From contig JAJGAH010000014.1 in the NCBI GenBank assembly GCA_020844525.1, positions 1 to 13,689 on the forward strand: 13,689 nt of DNA, read 5' to 3'. A model generated the notes under the pieces. It was given only the letters and a program-made list of their open reading frames with translations. It was not told the DNA's origin and did no database searches. This document shows positions 1 to 6,145 of the stretch, one piece after another; positions within the stretch are counted from its first letter, which is position 1, and every line of letters starts with the position of its first letter. This stretch comes from Eubacterium sp. GTDB lineage: Bacteria > Bacillota > Clostridia > Lachnospirales > Lachnospiraceae. The position numbers were made by a program, and so were the translations under genes.

Positions 1-1
1 C

Positions 2-292
2 TCCGCCCGTCAGTTTTTCCAGCTGACCCTTCCGGGACTTCGTCCGATCATGTTCTATACGGTCGTAGTCAACATCATTCAGGCTTTCCAGTCCTTCGGA
101 CAGGTAAAGATCCTGACACAGGGTGGTCCCGGAGAGGCAACAAACCTAATTGTGTACTCGATTTACCGGGACGCATTCTTTAACTTCCGCTTTGGCAGTG
201 CGGCTGCAGAATCTGTTGTACTGTTCCTGATCATCATGGTCCTTACCCTTCTGATGTTCAAGGCGGAGAAAAAAGGAGGAAAAGCACGTTGA
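2..292 (+). CDS. ugpA: UgpA-like ABC importer permease, C-terminal part only
   Basis: This is the last ~96 residues of a binding-protein-dependent transport permease (MalF/UgpA class); the reading frame is open to the left edge, so the 5' part lies outside the window. The visible part starts just after the EAA loop that docks on the ATPase (RQFFQLTLPGLRP), followed by a membrane segment, the loop TQGGP..AT, and a last membrane segment (SVVLFLIIMVLTLLMF). The pattern VVVN..AF..FG....TQGGP..AT...VY.IYR and the AAA.SVVL stretch match the C-terminus of E. coli UgpA as I remember it. It overlaps the next gene by 4 bp (TTGA), so the two permeases are probably translationally coupled and form the heterodimeric membrane channel. 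Family is secure; the glycerol-3-phosphate-type substrate is inferred from similarity only. Confidence 0.85.
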   Translation, partial: SARQFFQLTLPGLRPIMFYTVVVNIIQAFQSFGQVKILTQGGPGEATNLIVYSIYRDAFFNFRFGSAAAESVVLFLIIMVLTLLMFKAEKKGGKAR

Positions 293-1239
293 GTAATATT
301 AGCAGCTCTGCCGCGATGGCAGACAGTTCAGATTCTGCACAGGGTATCGCAAAGCTGTCACAGCAGGAAATCGATGCCATGCGGAAAGAGAGCATCCGGC
401 AGAATGAGAAAGCCAGAAGAACCAAAAAGGCGAGGACGGCAGGAAGACTTGTATTGAATATTGTTGTGGCATTTGTGATCCTGCTGCCACTGATCTATGC
501 GGTCAGTATCGCATTCATGCCCTCATCAGATCTCTATACGATGAATCTGAATCTGATTCCAAAGCACCCGACCCTGGAGAATTTCCAGCAGGCAGTCAGC
601 AAGATTCCGCTGCTTCGCTTTATTTTTAATTCATTCCTTGTAGCTGGACTGATTACACTCGGACAGATTATCTCCTGTTCCCTGGCAGCCTTTTCCTTTT
701 CCTTCCTGAAATTCAAGGGAAAGAGCGTTCTGTTCATGCTGGTCATGGCGACCATGATGGTTCCGGGCGAGGCAACTATCATTTCCAACTATCTCACGGT
801 AGGGCAGTGGGGATGGCTGAACACCTATAAGGTACTGATCATTCCTTATCTCACAAGCGCGATGGGCATTTTCCTGTTCCGTCAGTTTTATCAGTCCTTC
901 CCGATCTCGGTCTATGAGGCGGCGAAGATTGACGGCTGCTCAAACCTGCGCTTTATCTTCACGATTCTGATGCCACTGACCAAGGCAGCTATCGGAGCAA
1001 TGGCCGTATATACTTTCATCAATGCATGGAACATGTACATGTGGCCACTGCTTGTAACCGGCGATGAAAATATGAGGACCGTTCAGATTGGACTGAGCAT
1101 GCTGAACAGCGTTGACTCCCAGTCAATTACGATGATGATTGCGGGTGTTGTACTAATTATCCTTCCGTCAATTTCTATCTTTATCATCGGTCAGAAGCAG
1201 CTGATCCGGGGCATGTTCTCCGGAGCCGTGAAAGGCTGA
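289..1239 (+). CDS. ugpE: UgpE-like ABC importer permease
   Basis: Second inner-membrane permease of the importer (MalG/UgpE class), 316 residues. The start is a TTG at 289, chosen because a full AGGAGG lies at 274-279 with 9-nt spacing and the start overlaps the previous stop (TTGA). The first ~50 residues are an extra charged, Ser/Ala/Lys-rich cytoplasmic tail; E. coli UgpE begins almost directly with the first membrane segment. Membrane helices follow from about residue 54. The EAA loop that contacts the ATPase is YEAAKIDG at residues 209-216. The later stretch with WN.Y.WPLL and the C-terminal RG motif agree with UgpE. It should pair with the upstream permease and receive substrate from the lipoprotein encoded next. 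No ATPase is visible; it may lie upstream or be a shared MsmK/UgpC-type subunit elsewhere. Substrate is inferred. Confidence 0.88.
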   Translation: MSNISSSAAMADSSDSAQGIAKLSQQEIDAMRKESIRQNEKARRTKKARTAGRLVLNIVVAFVILLPLIYAVSIAFMPSSDLYTMNLNLIPKHPTLENFQQAVSKIPLLRFIFNSFLVAGLITLGQIISCSLAAFSFSFLKFKGKSVLFMLVMATMMVPGEATIISNYLTVGQWGWLNTYKVLIIPYLTSAMGIFLFRQFYQSFPISVYEAAKIDGCSNLRFIFTILMPLTKAAIGAMAVYTFINAWNMYMWPLLVTGDENMRTVQIGLSMLNSVDSQSITMMIAGVVLIILPSISIFIIGQKQLIRGMFSGAVKG

Positions 1240-1259
1240 GGGATATTCTCTGGTCATAA

Positions 1260-1287
1260 CCGTCCTGCTTCTGCAGGAGCAGGATGG
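1260..1287 (+). other. Intercistronic stem-loop between permease and binding-protein genes
   Basis: CCGTCCTGCT (1260-1269) pairs with AGCAGGATGG (1278-1287), 10 bp with one G-U, closing an 8-nt loop. No T-tract follows, so it is not a typical terminator. It sits in the 112-bp gap before the binding-protein gene, a position where such hairpins are known (malE-malF region of E. coli) to protect mRNA ends and give the binding protein more transcript than the permeases. That role here is inference. I saw no convincing promoter in the gap. Confidence 0.6.
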
Positions 1288-1351
1288 ATGACATAAATGC
1301 TTTTACATCATAGCAAGAACAAATATTTACAGCATTATTTAGGAGGAAAGT

Positions 1352-2824
1352 ATGAAAAAAAGGTTACTGACACTTACGGCAGCAACGCTTGCAGCCACGA
1401 TGGTATTCGGTGCATGCGGTTCATCAACAACCACGGATTCCACCTCGCAGCAGACATCTTCTGCAGCACAGGACAGCACACAGGCATCTGCAGATACCAC
1501 GGCCACAGATCAGACTGCAGCGCAGAGCACATCCGATACATCAGCTTCGTCCTCATCCGCAGCAAGCAGCGGAAGTCAGGTTAGCTCCGATGGAAAGACC
1601 ACCATTACCTTCTGGCATTCGATGGGCGGTGTGAACGGAGATGCGCTCAATTATCTGGTAGATAAGTACAATAAAGAGAATACAGATAATGTCTACGTTG
1701 ATGCAGAGTATCAGGGCGAGTACGATGATACAATCAACAAACTGAAGAGTGCACAGATCGGAAATATGGGAGCAGACCTGGTACAGGTCTATGAGATCGG
1801 CACCCGTTTCATGATCGATTCCGGATGGGTTGTTCCGATGCAGGACCTGATCGATGCGGATGGCTGGGATGAGTCACAGCTGGAGCCGAACATCGCCGCA
1901 TACTACACCGTTGACAACAAGCTGTATTCCATGCCCTTCAACTCCTCAACACCGATCATGTACTACAACAAGGACATGTTTGAGAAGGCAGGCATCACAG
2001 ATATCCCGGATTCCCTTCCGAAGATCGATGCGGACGCACAGGCTCTTGTAGAGAAGGGCGGTGTCGGCGAGGCAATTTCCATGGGTATTTACGGCTGGTT
2101 CTTCGAGCAGTTCCTCTGTAAGCAGGGCGACAACTATGTAGACAATGTAAATGGCCGTGAGGCAGCTGCGACAAAGGTCGAGTTCGACAGCAACGGCGGC
2201 GGTGAGAATATCCTTACCCAGTGGAAGAAGATGTATGATGATGGAACTGCTCCGAATGTAGGCCGCGGCGGTGATTCCGGTCTTGCAGATTTCACAGCCG
2301 GAAAGAGCGCGATCACACTTGGATCTACCGCATCTCTTGCACAGATTCTGCAGGATGTAAACGGAAAATTCGAGGTAGGAACCGCATACTTCCCGAAGGT
2401 TTCTGATGATGATCAGGGTGGCGTTTCCATCGGTGGTGCTTCTCTGTGGGCGCTGGACAACGGTGACAAGCAGAAACAGGAAGCAGTATGGAAATTCGTC
2501 AAGTTCCTTGTATCAGCAGAAAGCCAGGCATACTGGGCTGCTCAGACCGGATATTTCCCGGTTACCACCGCAGCACATGACGAGCAGACATTTAAGGATA
2601 ACATTGCAAAATATCCGCAGTTCCAGACAGCCATCGATCAGCTGCATGATTCCAAGCCGGAGTACGCTGGCGCTCTGATGAGTGTATTCCCGGAGGCAAG
2701 ACAGGATGTTGAAGCCGGCATTGAGGATATGCTTAACAACGGAACAGATCCGAAAGAGGCTACAAAGAGCATTGCGGACAACATCAACAAGGCAATTGAA
2801 GATTACAATGTTGTAAACAGCTGA
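1352..2824 (+). CDS. ugpB: UgpB-like substrate-binding lipoprotein (solute-binding protein family 1)
   Basis: Extracellular solute receptor of the importer, 490 residues. The start is fixed by AGGAGG at 1341-1346. Residues 1-21 form a lipoprotein signal peptide (MKKR, then a hydrophobic stretch) ending in the lipobox FGAC, so Cys22 should be lipidated and anchor the protein to the outer membrane face. Residues ~23-78 are a Ser/Thr/Ala/Gln/Asp-rich spacer that probably works as a flexible tether. The mature domain begins with TITFWHSMGG (residues 84-93) and contains MPFNSSTPIMYYNK (194-207); both closely resemble UgpB, which binds glycerol-3-phosphate and glycerophosphodiesters. At 490 residues it is longer than the ~440 of E. 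coli UgpB, largely because of the spacer. It is the last gene of the operon. Binding-protein family is near certain; the exact ligand is not. Confidence 0.92.
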   Translation: MKKRLLTLTAATLAATMVFGACGSSTTTDSTSQQTSSAAQDSTQASADTTATDQTAAQSTSDTSASSSSAASSGSQVSSDGKTTITFWHSMGGVNGDALNYLVDKYNKENTDNVYVDAEYQGEYDDTINKLKSAQIGNMGADLVQVYEIGTRFMIDSGWVVPMQDLIDADGWDESQLEPNIAAYYTVDNKLYSMPFNSSTPIMYYNKDMFEKAGITDIPDSLPKIDADAQALVEKGGVGEAISMGIYGWFFEQFLCKQGDNYVDNVNGREAAATKVEFDSNGGGENILTQWKKMYDDGTAPNVGRGGDSGLADFTAGKSAITLGSTASLAQILQDVNGKFEVGTAYFPKVSDDDQGGVSIGGASLWALDNGDKQKQEAVWKFVKFLVSAESQAYWAAQTGYFPVTTAAHDEQTFKDNIAKYPQFQTAIDQLHDSKPEYAGALMSVFPEARQDVEAGIEDMLNNGTDPKEATKSIADNINKAIEDYNVVNS

Positions 2825-2887
2825 GCAGATCCATTCTCTCACTGAAATAGAAATCCATAAGTTCCCCTGACTGGAATTCCAGAAATG

Positions 2888-2911
2888 AAATCCCGGCCAG
2901 GGGGATTTTTT
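2888..2911 (+). terminator. Rho-independent terminator after the importer operon
   Basis: AAATCCC (2888-2894) pairs with GGGATTT (2902-2908) around a 7-nt loop, and the T run continues to 2911. An alternative longer fold pairs TTCCCCTG (2862-2869) with CAGGGGGA (2898-2905). It ends only 3 bases before the -35 box of the next promoter. Confidence 0.8.
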
Positions 2912-2914
2912 ATA

Positions 2915-2943
2915 TTGACAGGTATAAAGTACAGAGCTACAAT
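2915..2943 (+). promoter_or_regulatory. Sigma-70-type promoter of the marR-exporter operon
   Basis: A perfect TTGACA (-35, 2915-2920), 17-bp spacer, and TACAAT (-10, 2938-2943). Transcription should start near 2950, giving a leader of about 120 nt before the MarR start at 3069. The putative operators lie directly downstream. Confidence 0.82.
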
Positions 2944-2955
2944 AGTACACGATAA

Positions 2956-3000
2956 TTAACACTGTTAAATATTATCAATCACAATAATTAACAATGTTCA
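2956..3000 (+). promoter_or_regulatory. Twin dyad operator sites, probably bound by the MarR regulator
   Basis: Site 1 is TTAACACTGTTAA (2956-2968), a perfect 6+1+6 palindrome. Site 2 is TTAACAATGTTCA (2988-3000), the same dyad with one mismatch. They sit inside a longer direct repeat (ATAATTAACANTGTT at 2952-2966 and 2984-2998, 14 of 15 identical) spaced 32 bp, close to three helical turns. Their place just after the expected transcription start suits autorepression by a dimeric MarR protein; the assignment is inferred from position and symmetry. Confidence 0.65.
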
Positions 3001-3068
3001 TTATCTGGATTTATCTGAGGTTCAGATCATGACTGCCATATGCAGCAGGGCATGGGAAAGGAGAAGAT

Positions 3069-3662
3069 TTGGATCAGCTTAAGGAAGAAGTGATTCGCTC
3101 TATGCATCAGTTTCGAGAACTGAAGCCACTGGTTTGTTCAAATGGACTCAGCAGGGGAAAAATATGGCTGATGGGCGTCACATGGAAACTTTCCTGTAAA
3201 CGTGAAGATCACATGGTCCGGGTAAGTGATATTGTTGCCAGTACCGGAATACCTGCTCCCGGGGTTTCACGGATTTTAAAGGGGCTTGAAGCAGATGGAA
3301 TGCTGGTGCGTGTTCTGAACCCCTCTGACAGAAGGACGACACTGGTTTCTATTACGGAAAAGGGCCAGACAGAAAGGCAGAAGGCCATGAGACAGCTGGA
3401 CGCTGTACTCGGAACAGTGATAGATGCTATGGGTGAGGATAACGTCCGCGCGCTCTGTAAGCTCCTGGATGAATTTTACACGCAGACAGAAGAGGCAATT
3501 TCCAGGATGAATGCCGGGAATGATAGTGGTACAGAAAACAGCGCAGCAGATGCCGGCGGCGCAGAAGCCAGAAGCAGCGCGGACAGCAATATTACCAGCA
3601 GTGCGTGCGGCAGTTTTACCAGCAGTACGGATGGAGCAGGAAGTCAGAAGGAGATAATATGA
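3069..3662 (+). CDS. MarR-family transcriptional regulator with long Ser/Ala-rich tail
   Basis: A 197-residue winged-helix regulator that likely controls its own operon, including the exporter downstream. The start is a TTG at 3069, chosen because AAAGGAG at 3057-3063 is correctly spaced and none of the nearby upstream ATGs is in frame; the first internal ATG is codon 12. The helix-turn-helix spans residues ~52-73 (VSDIVASTGIPAPGVSRILK), and the wing carries the DRR signature at 87-89, followed by LVSITEKG. A dimerisation helix region runs to about residue 148. The last ~48 residues are low-complexity (Ser, Ala, Gly, Thr, Asp) and are not part of a normal ~145-residue MarR protein. The stop overlaps the exporter start (ATGA, 3659-3662), so the genes are translationally coupled. 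The inducing ligand is unknown; drug-like exporter substrates are the natural guess. Confidence 0.9.
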   Translation: MDQLKEEVIRSMHQFRELKPLVCSNGLSRGKIWLMGVTWKLSCKREDHMVRVSDIVASTGIPAPGVSRILKGLEADGMLVRVLNPSDRRTTLVSITEKGQTERQKAMRQLDAVLGTVIDAMGEDNVRALCKLLDEFYTQTEEAISRMNAGNDSGTENSAADAGGAEARSSADSNITSSACGSFTSSTDGAGSQKEII

Positions 3663-6145
3663 GATATATTTTTGAAAATCTGAAAAAATACTGGAAATCA
3701 GTCCTGCTGCTTGCAGTGCTTCTGATTGTGCAGGGCTTTTGCGAAATGTCCATGCCACAGTACACGCAGAATATCATAGATGTCGGCATACAGAACAAGG
3801 GAATTGAGCATATTATGCCATCCAGGGTAACGGCGGATGAATACAGGCAGGCCCAGATCTTTATGGATGCATCACAGAAGAAGGAATGGACAGATGCCTA
3901 TACACAAAAGAACGATATATACGTCCTGCGTGATCTGGACCGTAATCAGATGGAAGCGCTAGACGAATCTTTGCTGACTCCTGTCGTCATGGCCTATCAG
4001 CTGGGCCATATGACTGAGGACGACTTCCGGAAGATGGTGAAGTCTCTGGCAGAGGCAGCGGTACAGGCACAGCCGCAGGGCACTGCGATAGAAAGTACAC
4101 AGGCGCAGGGTACTGCAGCAGAAAGCGCACAGACGCAGGGCACTGCAGCAGAAAGTACACAGGCGCAGGGTACTGGAACAGAAAGTACACAGCCACAGGG
4201 TACTGCAACGGACAGTGCGCAGATGCAGAGTGACCAGGTACAGAAACAGATGTCTCAGATTGACACAATGTCCGTAGAAGAAATTGCGAAGCAGTATCAC
4301 CTGGATATCAGCACATTTCAGGCAGAGGATGAAAGTGGGAAGACAGCGACCTATGTGGATGTACGTCCGGCAATCCAGCAGATGCTGCAGAGCGGTCAGG
4401 TGACCGATGACCAGATCAATGAGATGAAACAGAACATCAGCGATACCATCAGCAAGACCGGGTCCCAGACGATGAAGGCAATGGCGATTCGCTACGCAGC
4501 GGACGCAGAGAAGGCAGCCGGCGTAGATGTGGATGCGGCACAGAAGCAGTACCTCTGGACCAGCGGTGGAAAGATGATGCTCATGGCACTTCTGATGGCT
4601 CTGGTGGCAATCGTAGTCTCCTTTATGGCCTCCAGGGTTGGCGCCGGAGTAGGACGTGACCTCCGTGAAAAGGTATTTCATAATGTTATTGGTTACTCAA
4701 GTGCGGAGATGGAAAAATTCCAGACATCTTCTCTGATTACGAGGGCGACCAATGATGTACAGCAGGTGCAGATGGTAACGACCATGATGCTCCGGATGGT
4801 TTTATATGCACCGGTTCTTGCCATCTGGGGTATTGTGAAGGTCTATCAGTCCCATGCAAACATGAGCTGGGTCATTGTGCTTGGAATTGCGGTGATTGTC
4901 GGCATCCTCATGGTTCTGGTTGTCCTCGCGATGCCGAAATTCAAGAGCATGCAGAAGCTGGTGGACCGTCTGAACCTGGTTTCCAGAGAAATCCTGACAG
5001 GCCTTATGGTTGTCCGTGCATTTGGACGGGAGAAGACAGAGGAAAAACGATTTGATGATGCAAACCGGGACCTGATGCGCACCCAGCTGTTCACAAACCG
5101 TGTAATGACCTTTATGATGCCCTCCATGATGTTTTTGATGAGCGGAATCAGTGTGCTGATTACCTGGGTGGCAGCACACCGTGTCAATGCGGGAACATTG
5201 CAGGTAGGTGCGATGACATCCTTTATCACCTATTCCATGATCATCATCTCCTCATTTATGATCCTCACGGCGATGTCGATCATCCTGCCCCGTGCCGGTG
5301 TGGCAGCGGAGCGTATCAATGAGGTAGTCACAACAATGCCGACCATCAAAAATCCGGACGAGGAGAAGCATCCTGTCCAGAAGCAGGGTGTTGTGCGTTT
5401 TGATCATGTCAGCTTCCGCTATCCGGGTTCAGATTTGGACGCGCTTAAGGATATATCCTTTACTGCAAAGCCAGGGCAGACAACGGCGATCATTGGAAGT
5501 ACAGGATCCGGAAAGAGTACGCTGGTGAATCTGATACCGCGTTTTTATGATGTTACCGGAGGCTCTGTTTCTGTGGATGGCGTGGACATCCGATCTATGA
5601 ATCTTCACACGCTTCGGGATGAGATCGGTTTTGTTCCGCAGAAGGGTACCCTGTTCTCCGGAACAATTGCCTCCAATATCCGTTTTGGAAAACCGGATGC
5701 GTCTGATGAAGAGGTAAAACGGGCGGCAGAGATTGCACAGGCAGATGACTTTATTATGGAGAAGGAAGATGCCTATGACAGCTACATCTCCCAGGGAGGT
5801 GGAAACGTGTCGGGCGGACAGAAACAGAGACTATCCATTGCCAGGGCCATCGCGAAGAACCCGCTGGTGCTTGTATTTGATGACAGCTTTTCGGCACTGG
5901 ACATGAAGACGGACGCCAGACTTCGTGAGGAGCTGGCACGGCAGGAAAAGGATGCGACAAAGATCATTGTAGCACAGAGAGTCAGTACCATCCTGAATGC
6001 AGACCAGATCCTGGTGCTGGATGAGGGAGAGCTTGTCGGAGCCGGTACACATGCAGAGCTGCTGGATCACTGTGAGGTATACAGACAGATTGCCGCATCA
6101 CAGCTTTCACAGAAGGAACTGGAGGAGACACGCCATGCAAAATAA
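3659..6145 (+). CDS. Heterodimeric ABC exporter, half with degenerate ATPase site and large extracytoplasmic loop
   Basis: A type I exporter half-transporter (membrane domain plus nucleotide-binding domain), 828 residues. ATG 3659 is chosen because AAGGAG at 3648-3653 precedes it and it overlaps the marR stop; the frame is open further upstream. TM1 is at ~15-32. TM2 begins only near residue 305, so ~270 residues sit outside the membrane between them, including five 10-residue repeats at 140-189. Typical half-transporters are ~580 residues. The ATPase domain has Walker A GSTGSGKST (613-621), Q-loop Gln661, signature VSGGQ (717-721) and Walker B VFDD. The catalytic Glu after Walker B is Asp, and the switch His is Gln (VAQRVST). 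This is the non-canonical half seen in LmrCD/TM287-288/BmrCD-type pairs. Coupled to MarR, it probably exports drugs or toxic compounds; the substrate is not readable from sequence. Confidence 0.9.
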   Translation: MRYIFENLKKYWKSVLLLAVLLIVQGFCEMSMPQYTQNIIDVGIQNKGIEHIMPSRVTADEYRQAQIFMDASQKKEWTDAYTQKNDIYVLRDLDRNQMEALDESLLTPVVMAYQLGHMTEDDFRKMVKSLAEAAVQAQPQGTAIESTQAQGTAAESAQTQGTAAESTQAQGTGTESTQPQGTATDSAQMQSDQVQKQMSQIDTMSVEEIAKQYHLDISTFQAEDESGKTATYVDVRPAIQQMLQSGQVTDDQINEMKQNISDTISKTGSQTMKAMAIRYAADAEKAAGVDVDAAQKQYLWTSGGKMMLMALLMALVAIVVSFMASRVGAGVGRDLREKVFHNVIGYSSAEMEKFQTSSLITRATNDVQQVQMVTTMMLRMVLYAPVLAIWGIVKVYQSHANMSWVIVLGIAVIVGILMVLVVLAMPKFKSMQKLVDRLNLVSREILTGLMVVRAFGREKTEEKRFDDANRDLMRTQLFTNRVMTFMMPSMMFLMSGISVLITWVAAHRVNAGTLQVGAMTSFITYSMIIISSFMILTAMSIILPRAGVAAERINEVVTTMPTIKNPDEEKHPVQKQGVVRFDHVSFRYPGSDLDALKDISFTAKPGQTTAIIGSTGSGKSTLVNLIPRFYDVTGGSVSVDGVDIRSMNLHTLRDEIGFVPQKGTLFSGTIASNIRFGKPDASDEEVKRAAEIAQADDFIMEKEDAYDSYISQGGGNVSGGQKQRLSIARAIAKNPLVLVFDDSFSALDMKTDARLREELARQEKDATKIIVAQRVSTILNADQILVLDEGELVGAGTHAELLDHCEVYRQIAASQLSQKELEETRHAK
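4076..4225 (+). repeat. In-frame 30-bp tandem repeat, five copies
   Basis: Five contiguous 30-bp units starting at 4076, 4106, 4136, 4166 and 4196 encode the decapeptide pattern QGTAxESxQx (residues 140-189 of the exporter). Copies differ at a few bases each, and the last one is most diverged. The length is a multiple of three, so copy-number change would keep the frame. The array lies in the extracytoplasmic loop between TM1 and TM2. Confidence 0.9.

Noticed and set aside
3959..4681. Minus-strand frame (240 codons) with repeated Leu/Arg/Cys motifs
   Set aside because: The repeats are just the complement of the 30-bp repeat in the exporter gene; no ribosome binding site or family resemblance.
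5997..6134. Upstream extension of the second exporter half
   Set aside because: It would overlap the conserved end of the first half in another frame, while ATG 6135 has an excellent ribosome binding site.
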